The translations under genes and the position numbers were made by a program. The notes beneath the pieces are model-generated. The model saw only the letters and a program-made list of their open reading frames with translations. It was not told the DNA's origin and ran no database searches. This document shows, one piece after another, positions 1-10,989 of a DNA stretch of 64,000 bases (the stretch's first letter is position 1; each line of letters begins with the position of its first letter). The stretch is from Desarmillaria ectypa (Eukaryota; Basidiomycota; Agaricomycetes; Agaricales; Physalacriaceae): assembly GCA_030407005.1 (NCBI GenBank), contig JAUDYN010000001.1, positions 2,666,001-2,730,000 on the forward strand, in the 5' to 3' direction.

Positions 1-418
1 ATGAGTATTAGCGGAGACCAGACACAAGGCTCCGCTCATGGGTACCAAGGAGTCGGTGCAACTGCGTGAGATGAAGCGAAACAATCTTGCTCTTATGATT
101 AAATACTAGTCTCTCGTGATCCGTATATTTATTTTGTGTTCATCGTTACCCTCTGCAAATTCCACAGTTCTTCTATCTTTCTAACCTTGAAGAAGATAAT
201 AAAATCCTCAAACCTCCTGGGATTCCTTCGTTCGTTTTTAAGCTTTGTACACATGTGGGTAAATTTGAAATTGCTCTTTTAGACTGTTATGTTCGCCCTT
301 GCCTTTCCTATCAAGAAGCCTAAAAGATTCCAGCTAAACTATCGTCACGGGTTGAAGCTGTGAACACTAGGATTGGACATGATGCTAGCTGTACATACTC
401 CTGTTTTGTTCTGTGAAT
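1..418. other. intergenic, left edge
   Basis: No coding exon, RNA gene or repeat is recognisable here. It is AT-rich sequence ahead of the P450 start codon and presumably holds that gene's promoter. An upstream gene could end just outside the window. Confidence 0.5.
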
Positions 419-2499
419 ATGCTTTCCTCGATGACTTGTCTGATAACTCTGGTTGGCGGTATATGTGTGCTTGGTGCCTACATATTTTATCGTCTTGCTA
501 TTGCACCGTCTTTCGATCCTCTGCACTCACTCCCTGGTCCTCCAGTAAAGGGCTACTTTGGAAATCATCTCAATCTGGTCTTGAAGTACGACAGGCTTGC
601 TTCTACTAAACTGTTGACATGCACTGACTACGCATGCCATGTCACAGCGCTGAAATATCTCCCAGAGCCTATGAATTGCTCACTCGTAAATATGGCCGAA
701 CGATGAGAATAAGGGGTTTTGGTCCGGTATGTCCAAAAATTTAGCTGTATATCATCGCCTGACGCGGACGCTACCTTCAGTGGGATGAACGTCTACTGAC
801 TCTAGATCCTGTCGCTGTCGCACATATTCTGAAGAATACCGCGGTGTATGAGAAGCCACTGTTGTCAAGAAGGATTATCAACAATCTTATAGGATGTGGG
901 ATGCTGTCGGCTGAGGGGCAGTTATACAAACGTCTCAGACGCATCGCGACACCCGCCTTTTCCGCTTATAATATGCGCGCGCTGGTACCTCATGTTTTCA
1001 AGAAGGCGCAACAGCTCACGAACCGCTGGTTGTCCATAATGAAGGAACACGAACACGAGAGGGAATATCTGAGCATCAACGTTTGTCATTGGCTCAGCCG
1101 TGCCACATTTGATGTGATTGGCCTCGCAGGTATCTCCGCAGTACAATGACGTTACCGGTGTGCCGTTATTCACGGACTGGACTCTTGCAGGACTTGACTA
1201 TAACTTCGATGCCATACAGGATGAAACTAATCCGTTATTCACAGCCTATAGAGACATGTTCGAGAAAGGCCTATCCCAGACTGGCTCATTACGAACTCTG
1301 GTTGTCGGTTATCTCCCTTTCTTGAACGTGATATTTGTAAGTCCTATGAGTCCTCATAAAAGCATGCTGATACTAGGTTCAACAGCGAAATAAGACCGTG
1401 CGGCGGTGCCAAATGGTTATACGGGATATTACTGGTCAGCTCATTCGAGATAGAAAGCGACAACTTGAGGAAGCGGCGACTTTGGAAATTCCGTATTCCG
1501 GAAGGGACCTGCTTAGTTTACTTAGTACGTCATGAAAGTTGTAAATTTGGTGCTCCCGCTAACTTCTTTCAGTCAGAGCAAACACGATACAGGATGTCCC
1601 TCCTGAGAGCCACGTATCTGACGGTGAACTTTTAGATAGTATCAACACGTTTATCTTCGCTGGGTCTGACACGTCTTCGCTTGCTATGACTTGGACTTTG
1701 CTTCTACTCGCTAGACACCCTGCGATGCAGACTCGTTTACGCACCGAATTGCTCTCCCTAGGTCTCTCTCGCCATGTTGATGAAATGACGGAGGAAGAGA
1801 TGCAGAGGATTTTCACTTCGTTAGCCGAATTCTCTTTCTTCCACAACATCGTACGGGAGTCGCTGAGGCTGATCCCGCCTGTCCATTCGTCAATGAGAGT
1901 GGCTACACGGACAGATATCATCCCTCTCAAATATGCTATTAGGAGCAAAGATGGCGAAGCGACAAGTATAGAAGTACCGAAAGGCACATTCATTCACATT
2001 CCCGTTGAAGGATTCAATTTGGACAAGGACGTATGGGGAGATGATTCTTGGGACTTCAAGTAAATATTCACTTGGCGATTTCGTGAATATTCTGATACCA
2101 GGCATGCTAGTCCGGATCGGTGGGACAATCTACCTCAGCGGGCGAAGGAACTGCCCGGCTTATTTTCGAATATTCTAACTTTCTCTGCGGGACCTCGTGT
2201 AAGTCCCGTGCCGCCACTTAAATTGACATCCAAAACTTACGCGCCTGCAGTCCTGTATAGGCTTTCGATTTGCTTTGATTGGCGTAAAAACTATGCTCTA
2301 CTTTTTGATTGTTAATTTCGTTTTCGAGGAGGCGGAATCCAAAGTTGTGAAGCACAACACGTATGTCCGCGATCCAACACTTGTTCCTGCATCTCACCGA
2401 ATTCACTTCCTTAGGGTGTTGATGCGACCTTATATCTCTGGGCGTTTTCATGACGGAAGTCAATGTCCACTGAAGGTGTCTGTATACCGTCCTCCGTAA
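419..2499 (+). CDS. cytochrome P450 monooxygenase
   Basis: A haem-thiolate monooxygenase, expected to be anchored in the ER membrane and to oxidise a small lipophilic substrate with electrons from P450 reductase. The substrate cannot be read from sequence. The start at 419 gives an N-terminal membrane anchor of about 20 residues followed by the proline hinge LPGPP. Later exons carry the I-helix motif FAGSDTSS (near 1660-1680), the K-helix ExxR in ESLRL (near 1860) and the haem-binding loop FSAGPRSCIGFRF, which is split by an intron between GPR and SCIG (about 2200-2250). At least six short introns separate the exons; the first runs from about 586 to 665 and restores LVLKAYELLTRKYG. No stop interrupts the spliced frame, so the gene looks intact. 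The P450 family number is not assigned. The last residues after RPYISG could be a read-through of a terminal intron. Confidence 0.85.
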
Positions 2500-2813
2500 A
2501 AATTTCGTGACGCCACATAGAGGCTATAAATAGTAATGCACTAGCGTGACTTGCCCACGAAGCACCTCCGCTCCTTCTTGATTCAGTCTTCCATTTCGGT
2601 CCTCTGAACGGTCCTTTGGCTACCCTCACTTCTCGCAGCTGCTTTTTTCTTTCTTTCTTTCCCCTTCAGCGCCTTTTTTTCTGTACAGGATTCTACGTTT
2701 CGGTGAATACAGGTATACTTTACATTCGAAGAGGCATATATAGTATTTTGAACTACCCCTACAGGCATACAACGCAAAGGCGTTTTCAGCTTCTGTCGTC
2801 TCCTTGGCAGGCC
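2500..2813. other. intergenic with pyrimidine tract
   Basis: Between the P450 stop and the next likely start codon. It holds a T/C-rich stretch (CTTT repeats at about 2642-2664) typical of fungal core promoters and 5' leaders. No gene is seen. Confidence 0.5.
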
Positions 2814-4388
2814 ATGCAGTCAATATTGTATCAAGACTTTGATTCAACGCCCTTCACTTCAACGTCGTTTTCGTCTCCGAGATCCTCGTTTTCCTCGCCG
2901 TCGTCTGTTGCAGAGCGAAGCTGGTATGCTTCAAGCCCTCGTCGACCTAGACCCATCCCCAGTGACCTTGGTACGCCTCACCTCCGAGACGAAGATATTA
3001 CTGCAGACATGTTGTTAGAGGACACTTGCAAAAGGCAGGTTTCTAGTCCAAGCTCAAGCGGATAGTGATGTAATATTCAAGTTAGATTCTCCTTTGCGAC
3101 AATGGCAGAATTGGAAGATCACAGCGCCGGCTTTCGCTCTCTTGATCTCCGACAACCCCCCATTGACCCCCGTAGGTCTCGTCGTCGCTGCATGAACTTT
3201 GGCTTTGGCAGAGAGGAGCTCTATCCTACGACACCTTCTGAGTCACCTGTGCAGATAAAATCACAGCACGAAGAAAGAGATGATACAAGTAGTTCTGTTT
3301 CTACGCCCTTGGGAACTTGCACCGGAACAGAATCAGACCTTTCCTCACTCAAAGATATCGAGCTTGAATTCCCTCAGCCACCTCCGATTAGACCCATAAT
3401 TCGCCGCATGCAAAGTTCACCATCCTTCGCAGAATGCTCACACGCGTTCAGGGAACACTACACAACAGCGTCTGCTCATTTATTCCGTCATACTAGCTCC
3501 TGTAGCAGAATTGTATCGGAGCAACTCGACACCCCCCACGAAGTGTCGCTCTCTTCAACCTTTCAGACAACTGACGGGAGAACTGACGGTCTCTCGAAGG
3601 AGCTAGAAGTGGGCATAGACCACGAGTTCTTGATACTCAACGCGGTCAACACCAGCTGTGCTGCTCGCTGGAAGATAAATCATCGAGTATCTAAGACTGA
3701 TCCTCGTTTGTCCACTCATGTACGGCCTCGGAGCCGTGATTCGTACGCTACACCGAAAAGCAACCTACCTCGTGAACAGAACCACACAAATACTGCATCG
3801 GCACTTAATCATAACCGCATGCCAAGAATTATACGACGAGTCGTTAGTTTGACGACGTCTCCGAGACATGAAAACAGCGCTCCTGCTCCATCGCGGACTA
3901 TCCACAAAATGCGGTCTTTGAAATTCGCTCCCTTTTCCGAGTCACAGTATTGCACCGAGTTCGAGAGATCGAAAGCACCACCAAAGTCCCGGCTACGTGG
4001 CCGGTCGATATCGATGGAATTTCAGAGGAGCCGGTCTGGCGCTCACGAGCGTTCCCTTTTCACCTTGTCATCGAGTAACGCCAAGCAAAAACCGTCTCAC
4101 AAGTCCAACTTCTCCTTACCTCTCGCGGGACGCACGTCCACTGGTAGCCAAGCAGATTCCAACCCACTCGTTTCCAAACGGCCAGCGACCCAGGTTTGGC
4201 ATCGTCCTGTCGTCCAAGATGTAGACAACAGTGGCGTAGGCCTGACATCTTTCATGGACATCACCCCCGAACACAGAACGCATCACAAATCTGCACATGC
4301 TGTGGGTAGAGGTCGGGTCCGCAGTTTGTGGCAGAAAGCTAGCAATGGCATACTTGGTTGGGGAAAGACACTCAGAAAGAGGACGTAA
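2814..4388 (+). CDS. unrecognised Ser/Pro/Arg-rich protein, exon structure uncertain
   Basis: I do not recognise the family. The long open stretch 3102-4388 (428 codons from its first ATG) is rich in Ser, Pro and Arg, has low-complexity phospho-site-like segments and a basic tail ending KTLRKRT. It looks like a disordered regulatory protein. Upstream, a Ser-rich open frame from ATG 2814 closes at 3065. Between them, in a different frame, runs a protein-like stretch (reads QADSDVIFKLDSPLRQW, about 3045-3171) followed by a plausible donor GTAGGT at 3172 and an AG acceptor that would rejoin the long frame at 3216 as PPLTP-ELYPTTPSESP. A three-exon gene from 2814 to 4388 is therefore my preferred model. 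A simple gene starting at 3102, with the upstream frame as a separate uORF, is the alternative. Confidence 0.5.
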
Positions 4389-4600
4389 AAATTTCCCTTC
4401 ATTCGATTTGTAGAATTTTGGAGTCGCCCATTGAGTTCACATCTATTGTAGATATGTACGTGTAATGTAATTAGGCCACGTATCACTTTCACGAATTGCA
4501 CACGGTTCGTCACTGAACTTAGCCAGAGAGAGTGGAGTCAAATGGCATATCCATGGAAAGAAATGGCAGCAGACACTAGAAGTACTAAATACAGAAATCT

Positions 4601-5473
4601 CTACTTCTTCCCTGCGGCAAGTTGAAGATGTGCGCTATATTCGTCGTAAGGAAGCTTGGACACGGGAATATCCCTCCACAAGTCTGGCGTCAAGAACGCG
4701 TATGTTTTGGTGATCTATGAAATAGTCAGCCACAAGGGAGTACATAGACAATACGACGAGTAACGTACGGCGGCGAAAGTTGCTTTCAAGAAGTTACCCA
4801 TTGTCGCGGTGGAGCCCTTCGATTGGGTGTACACATCCTCGACACCGGCAAGCTGTAATAGGCGCTTCGAGGCGGGTGCCGCGACGATACCAGTGCCTCG
4901 TGGGGCCGGGATAAGACGGCACATAACGGAACCGACTTTTCCGCTGACTTTGGAGGGCACCGTATGGGGTGCCCCAAGAGCAGCACCCCAGTAACCTCTT
5001 CGCACCGGGATGACAGAGAGCTTAGCGAGAATGATGGCGCCACGGATAGCTGTTGCGACCTCCTTCGCGCACTTGACTCCCAATCCAACGTGACCGTCAA
5101 AGTCTCCGATGGCAACGAACGCCTTGAAACGAGTACGCTGGCCGGCACGAGTTTGCTTTTGGACAGGCATGATCTTCATGACTTCATCCTTTAGTTTGGG
5201 CAGGAAGTAGTCGATAATCTGGAACTCCTTGACGGGCAGGGAGAAAAGGTAGATTTCCTCCATGGATTTGATCTTTCCGTCCTTAACGAGACGACCGAGT
5301 TTGGTGACGGGAACCCTGGGGCAAGATCAATGGGATGTTTGCGAATGAGAGGACAGTCCGTACCATTCCTTCTCATCATCTTTGCGAGCACCACGACGGG
5401 GCCCCCTTCGTCCCCTCCCCCTGTCACCACGTCCACGACCGAATCCACCACGACCTCTGGGAGCATCAGCCAT
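4601..5473 (-). CDS. RPS2: 40S ribosomal protein S2 (uS5)
   Basis: Small-subunit protein uS5, which sits near the mRNA entry site and affects decoding accuracy. It starts at 5473 with an Arg/Gly-rich N-terminus ([15 protein letters not shown]), typical of eukaryotic S2 and a target for arginine methylation. The S5 domain follows, with [14 protein letters not shown] and [20 protein letters not shown] and the C-terminal S5 fold. Two introns are clear: 5316-5363 (48 bases, splitting the Trp codon of KEW/VPVTKLG) and 4715-4768 (54 bases, [16 protein letters not shown]). The last exon, 4601-4714, encodes exactly 37 residues plus stop, ending LAAGKK. A further intron in the 5' leader is likely, with an acceptor just upstream of the ATG and a donor near 5633. 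The gene is intact and of normal length. Confidence 0.96.
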
Positions 5474-5917
5474 TGTAGTTGTTGAAGATTCTAAATACAA
5501 GACCGGTCAGTCAACGTTATCCAGACGGACAGAGGCTCATCCAGCCGAATTATGTGCATAATTGGTGCGAGAAAGCACAATATGAGGAGCAATTGACAAT
5601 ATGAGAGCCACGGAATGGAGAAAAGTGGACTCACTTTAATTGAGCTCGCTGTCTCTGACGATGAAGAGGATTCCTTCCCTTGTTTTGACCTACAAAATTT
5701 AGTTGCGTTTGCCGGAGCAAGCCGAGGATAGATGAGTCAGCAGCTTGGTCTGAGCAGCGCCACCGCTCCTTACCTAACACTCTAACACCCATCACAGTAC
5801 CTGGCTCCTTTTCGATTTACTGTACGTTTTGCTCGGTTTACTTCTAACTGTCCTTGCTCGACTCATGTTCTATGTGCCAGGAATTTTACCGCTGAAATAC
5901 TACCAAGTTGGCACCCT

Positions 5918-6957
5918 ATGTCGTTGAATCCCATGTCGAATTTTGCCAAACGGAAATCTAGTCTTTGCCCCACGTATGTAGCCACTTCTCTTCTATCTAA
6001 CTGAGTGCTAACATGTGTGTATTTGCAGCAACGGCCGTCAGACCGTTGGAGATGGGGCATCTTTCTCTCTCGACACCGATCCTAGTGTGCTTGCTGTCTG
6101 CCAAATGCAGGGCACCGACGATTTGTACTACTACTCTACTACCTTCTCTGGCGGACCCGGGGTGAGTTTTCTCAATATTCACTGTAGGATATTGTACTCA
6201 AGTCGACTTAGTGGCGCTTTTGACGTCCCTAACTCAAAATGCCCTCCAGACAGAGGGTCGTCGGATTGTGTGACAGGCAGTCCGGCGTCGATTCTTTCCT
6301 CATCCCCAATTACTCTTTCTTCTTCTCCGGAGTCTAATTATATCAACAAACATATCGTTTATCCCCACGCCAAGCCCCCTATTACGACCGTTGATTGTTC
6401 TCGTGCTCGCGCCGCTGTCCCGGTTACGATACCTACCAGGTCTCCGTCTGTACTCTCCACTCCACCCCTCACCCCAGACGACGGCAGTGACTGTAGCGTC
6501 AGCGGGCCATACATTGACGTCGACCAGAAGGACGCACTGGATTTTGTTATGACGATCTTCCCCCTCCAGGGATTAAAAGCCTTGCCGTATACTAAACGTG
6601 TTACCATCACTGCCTCGAGTCTCGGCTCCAATTTTAATGGTATGGTATTGGAGTTACCGGGCAAGCCGAAAACCTTGTACGTCGATGGCAAGAGCGCACA
6701 GTCTGTCAGTCTTCGAGAGAGGTGAGTAAGGATACCTGCATTGTTTTTCTTGGTACTGATCTCATGTTAGTGTTGTCGCTCTTTTGGATCTTGCCGATGA
6801 GCAATTGGCATGCTCTGCCCTTGTCATCGTTCTGGAAAGGTCTTCACCTACTTTGGGTCAGCTCCTTCATTCTCTCATGTATGTTGGAGGATCTGTTGTG
6901 ACCAAACCTCCATTCGAGGTTGATCCTGCTTTTGTCCTGGTGGGACTGGAGATTTAG
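5918..6957 (+). CDS. OAZ1: ornithine decarboxylase antizyme (programmed +1 frameshift)
   Basis: Antizyme binds ornithine decarboxylase, blocks dimer formation and sends it to the proteasome, so it limits polyamine levels. Exons: 5918-5973, 6029-6161, 6212-6721 and 6771-6957. Joined, they read from the ATG at 5918 to a UGA at 6221-6223, giving ORF1 of about 66 codons ending WRF. The rest of the protein lies in the +1 frame starting GAC at 6222 and runs about 230 codons to TAG at 6955-6957. That part carries the antizyme fold: KTLYVDG, then VVALLDLADEQLACSALVIV and a C-terminal GLLH-type strand ending VLVGLEI. The total is about 294 residues with a Ser/Pro-rich linker. The need for a +1 shift at a UGA is the hallmark of this family, where polyamines raise frameshifting. 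The neighbouring gene is RPS2, transcribed divergently. Confidence 0.88.
6218..6224 (+). promoter_or_regulatory. +1 ribosomal frameshift site UUU-UGA-C
   Basis: In the ORF1 frame the third exon begins TGG CGC TTT TGA at 6212. Slipping one base at TTT-TGA continues as GAC GTC CCT into the long open antizyme frame. In this family the shift happens at the codon just before UGA; the sense codon varies between lineages and UUU is assigned here by reading. The site lies only nine bases downstream of the exon junction at 6161/6212. Confidence 0.8.
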
Positions 6958-7113
6958 GCTATGAATGGACTGTCGTCTTTTTGCTCAAGTTTTTGTTCGA
7001 ATTTTTAAACAGCGTATAAAACCATAGTTAGTTACTGTGTTTGTAATTGTAGCTATCAATAAACACCCATACTTGACCATAACCGTCTGGCACGCTAACT
7101 CCGCTGCGCCAAC

Positions 7114-8106
7114 ATGTCTACCTTGCTGAAGGTTGTCAAGGCTCTGTTCAGCGTATTTTGTGGTGGACAATCCCAAGAACCCAGCAAGCCGCCAGAGCAG
7201 CATCAACCGGTATCCCAGCCACCTCCTCATCAACCGTCTCCACCACCACATTATCCATCGTCACCGCATAGACCGCCGAAGTACGAGGTAACACAGTCGC
7301 TTCCGACACTGTACTCCTCATTCGCTGAAAAGTCTGCAATAGGACGACAACCAGAAAAACCAACAGAATGAATACTACATCGACCTCCGTGCGCGCGCCA
7401 ATAAAGAAGGGGATGAAATGGCAAAATGCTTCAGCGAAAGCCATGAAGCCTATAGTCGCGGCGATGGCGCTGCAGCCAAGGAACTCTCAAACCAAGGGAA
7501 GAAACACCAACAGAAAATGGAAGAGCTGAACAAAGAAGCGAGCGACTGGATTTTTATCGGTCAGTACTAGCCAGCCACTCTGTCCTCGATGCTAACGCTC
7601 ATTTTCTCAATAGAAAACAATCGTGTAAGCTAGTTGTGCGCCATGAGAGTCGCCTAGATGCTAATTCTGTTATTCAGGACAGCGAACCTGGGGAGATTGA
7701 CCTGCACGGCCTTTATGTTAAAGAAGCCATTGCACGTACAGATATTGCCCTTGAAGAGGCGAAGCGACGAGGTAACTCTGAAATGAGGCTCATTGTCGGT
7801 ATGTACAGGCTACGCAAAGTGTTCCATTCAAGTTGAGTCCTGGATCATAGGTAAAGGCTTGCACTCCAGGGGGGGAACAGCAAAAATAAGACCGGCTATT
7901 GAGAAGCTGATGCGCAAGTAAGTCGCTGCAAATAATTAAAGTTCAACTAACCTGTTTCGTACAGACACCAGTTGGTCGCAGAGCTGGACCCCTCAAATTC
8001 CGGTGTCCTTGTCGTTGTGTTTAATGGAGCAAGAGACAGAGGTGTCGGGCCGGACGAAATTGCGCGCCGGCTTGACCGTGATGATGGTGGATGTGTAGTT
8101 ATGTGA
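7114..8106 (+). CDS. DUF1771-Smr domain protein
   Basis: Contains a DUF1771 helical segment (about residues 60-120, from NEYYIDLRARANKEGDEMAK) directly followed by an Smr domain (IDLHGLYVKEA ... LIVGKGLHSRGGTAKIRPAI). Smr domains bind nucleic acid and some are nucleases; eukaryotic members act in RNA quality control and mismatch or ribosome rescue processes. The exact role here is not known. The N-terminus is Pro/Gln/His-rich. The spliced frame needs a microexon of 11 bases (7614-7624, encoding most of ENNR) between introns beginning at 7560 and 7625. Further introns follow IVG (near 7800) and MRK (near 7920). The stop is TGA at 8104-8106. The protein is intact. Confidence 0.85.
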
Positions 8107-8168
8107 TTAAATAAATAATAAATAAATCAAATTTATACCCCGGCCACGAGGTTGCTGCCGTCTCAACA

Positions 8169-9547
8169 ATGCTCTTTCTACCAATATTGTCAATCCTTTC
8201 ACTCTTTGCGTTACCTATTGCTCTCGCCGGCAGCAACAATTTCGGCGATCCATGCTCCCAGGGCAACAATCGCCTGCAAGTTGGTACCTACCAATTCTAC
8301 AGCGACTGCAATTCTCAGACGTACTGTGCTTCCAACTCGACATGCGCGCACAAAGGATGTAGAAAGGATGAATTTCCCTTCGGATATACGGACCCCGATA
8401 CTATGCCTCCCAAGTGCCCTCGAGGTCAATTCTGCCCCGACGAGCAAGACAAGTGTTTAGATGTCCTTTCTGTGGGCAGCCCTTGTCAGCTCAATAGAGA
8501 TGGTACTTTTAATTTCTCTGACTTGCTTGCAATTTATAAATTCTGCATTTGCTACTCAAAGACCAATGTGAAGGCCCTCCTAACTTTAAAGAGCTCGCTG
8601 ACGAGAGCAACATCGGCCTGAACATCAACGGATCCGTCTGTCTCAACAACATTTGCATGTTCGTGTATCCCGCCTATATTAGACGTCTTGGAGTTTACAC
8701 ATCTGCAGGTGGGCCAATGTCACTGAAGGTGAAACTTGCGTAGTTGAGAACACGGCTTACATCGCCTACGGAACTGATCAAGAGTTTATCGACATCGTAT
8801 CCCGGTCAGTTTTACGTTGTGACCAAGGCCAGTGACAGGTATACTGACCAGCTCCTCAGCGGCAACTGTCGCTTAGGTCTGTACTGCGATTCTCAGCAGC
8901 TTAAATGCATCAAGAACAAGGATCTTGGTCAAAGTTGTGACGCCGATAAGGAGTGGGTGTATCAGTGACCGCTTTGTCGTTTCTTTCTTGAACCCGCCTA
9001 GGTGCTCCACCTACAACTGCCTCAGCTCTGGTGTCTGCGGCGAAAGCCCAAGAACGCCACGTCACTTTGGTGCTTGGGTATACGTGATTGTATGCATTGG
9101 TATTTTTGGAGGTAAGGTTTCCGCAGTGCCTATCTCTATTTGTCTAAAAGTGTACCTTTTCTAGGCATGTTTGGTACACTCTTTGGATTGTTCTTCCTAC
9201 ATCGGTCTCAGAGAGAACAAGAGAGAGAAAAGCGAATGCAGTATTGGAAAGAACAAGTTCGTCAAAACACCAGAATTATTATCATCAATTGCTTATGGAT
9301 GGGTGACATTTAGAATGCCTTCCATCAAAGTCTTGCTCAAATGCGCGAAACCGCTCGAAACTCGATTATGTCTCTGGGAAACAGTACTCGCAGCACGATG
9401 TACAGCCGCGACGGCGGAAATTCCGACGATTCTCACCAGCCCATTCTGCAGCATGGCCCAAAGGTATCAAACTTGCGATATGCTGCTGACGATGGGAGTC
9501 TGTATGATGAGAGTCCTGCACAAAGGAGAGACGATGGACGCTTTTAG
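8169..9547 (+). CDS. Cys-rich type I membrane protein, unrecognised
   Basis: The start at 8169 gives a clear signal peptide (about 20 residues, LFLPILSILSLFALPIALAG). A long luminal or extracellular region follows with many cysteines in disulphide-like spacing (DPCSQ, SDCNS, YCASNSTCAHKGC, PKCPRGQFCPDEQDKC, GNCRLGLYCDS, CDADKEC, YNCLSSGVCG) and NxS/T sites. One transmembrane helix follows (AWVYVIVCIGIFGGMFGTLF, from exons near 9085 and 9165), then a basic, Ser-rich cytoplasmic tail of about 100 residues ending DDGRF. The layout resembles a surface or secretory-pathway sensor, but I cannot name the family. Five or so introns are required. The last one, about 9256-9314, joins YWKEQ to NAFHQSLAQMRE. 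Confidence 0.65.
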
Positions 9548-9702
9548 GTTAAATAACAGACACTACGATATACATAACGCATTCTCAAGGACATTTATTT
9601 CGTATTTTGGATTCTTTACTTAATTTTCATATTGTTTGGCACGGGCCAGTGTGATTCCAAAACGGGCACTCCCTTCACCACACAGTCAAGACCACTCCGG
9701 CC

Positions 9703-10718
9703 ATGACTTCAATTTCGTCAATGGAGACAGTCACCCCTCATCCACCGCTGTCGTCGCCTCCCTCGCCAACAGAAGAGGAAGATCTCGCTCGTCTGCGTCC
9801 TTGGGATGACTCTTCTCGTGCAGACAAACGACGAAAAGGCAAAGAGCGGGCAGTGGACGATATCGAGTACACTGACGTCGTGGAAGATTCTGCAAGTTCC
9901 GATACGGACCAGCCAATAGCGTCTGGCTCATCGTACCCACCAACGCACGAGGATGAATCCGAGACAAAGCGTGTCGAAGAGGTCAGCAGCGCTCTCGCTA
10001 ACAACGAATTCTTGTTTCTCACCAATAGCGCTCTTCTAGACCCTGCGGCGTTGGGAGGTTGCTGAGCGACAGCGACGGAAGGCTGTACGAGAGGCAACGG
10101 CACGCGAGCCTCCCAGCAACCAACCGCCTTCGTCATTGGTCGATGGCGTCAGTCGACGTGCCAGTTTGTTGTGGACAGCGACCAAGTCAAGCTCCAAATA
10201 CCCTCCTCACCACCATTCTGTACTCAAATCCCAGGATTCTATTGATTCCGTACCGCTAGAAACTCTTTCTCCCGTTCCAGATTCTTCTCCTTCCAACAGC
10301 CGTGCTCCGTCCACAGAAAATCCTTTTGAAACCCCCGTAGAGGCAGTGTCACCGTTTTCAGACTCGCACCAGATGCAGGAGCTTTCGAACGTTGACCTGC
10401 AGACAGCCAAATTGTCTGATAGACGTCATCCACCGCCAAGGCCTCTCGATCTGCCTCCTCCGCGTTCCCCGCCCCCCGTTAATGAGCCCCCGCATGGAAC
10501 GAGGTCCCCCCAAATAAACTTGACCCCCAGCGAACGCGAGGATACCGCTCAGCAAGAAGCACCTTCAGATGGACCGTGGTGGCATGAGTGGTTGTGCGGT
10601 TGCGGCGAGGACAGAGGGAGTTCCACGATCCAGGTGCGTATCTGTTTCCGACATGGGCACGTTTCTGAAATAATTCATTCCTTCGTCCCAGGGTGGAAGG
10701 ACGAATCCGTTTGAATAA
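9703..10718 (+). CDS. Pro/Ser-rich protein with WWxEWLCGC...GRTNPFE tail
   Basis: About 290 residues, mostly disordered: an acidic N-terminus with a basic patch (DKRRKGKERAVDD), a short helical basic segment (VAERQRRKAVREA) and long Pro/Ser-rich stretches. The only ordered-looking part is the C-terminus, WWHEWLCGCGE, followed after the last intron (10636-10691) by GGRTNPFE and TAA. The tail appears only when that intron is removed; unspliced reading gives unrelated sequence. The first intron removes the stretch after VEE and resumes at VAERQ near 10058. I vaguely recall this Trp/Cys-rich end from other fungal proteins of unknown function, but I do not assign a role. Confidence 0.6.
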
Positions 10719-10989
10719 ATCGCAGTACCTCGTAGCACTTTATATTACTTCCGTCGTGTGGGACTTATGATTCACGTTCTTGACATGTCACTGTATCAAA
10801 CCGGACAGCATAATTCCATCACTCGTTACAACCTTACGAAACGTTTACTGTGCTTCAAGCTTCAAGGGAAGGTACGGCTCTTGGTGTCGACGATCCGCCA
10901 GAAGTCGGCAAGATCTCTGGTCCACACTCTAGTCTTTCTTCCAAATCCAAATCCTGCAATACTTCTAGGTTCGGCACAGACAGCCACAC

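Noticed and set aside
6241..6300. GTG-TGA at 6268-6273 as the antizyme shift site
   Set aside because: It would shift into a frame that stops within about 20 codons; the TTT-TGA at 6218-6223 shifts into the long antizyme frame.
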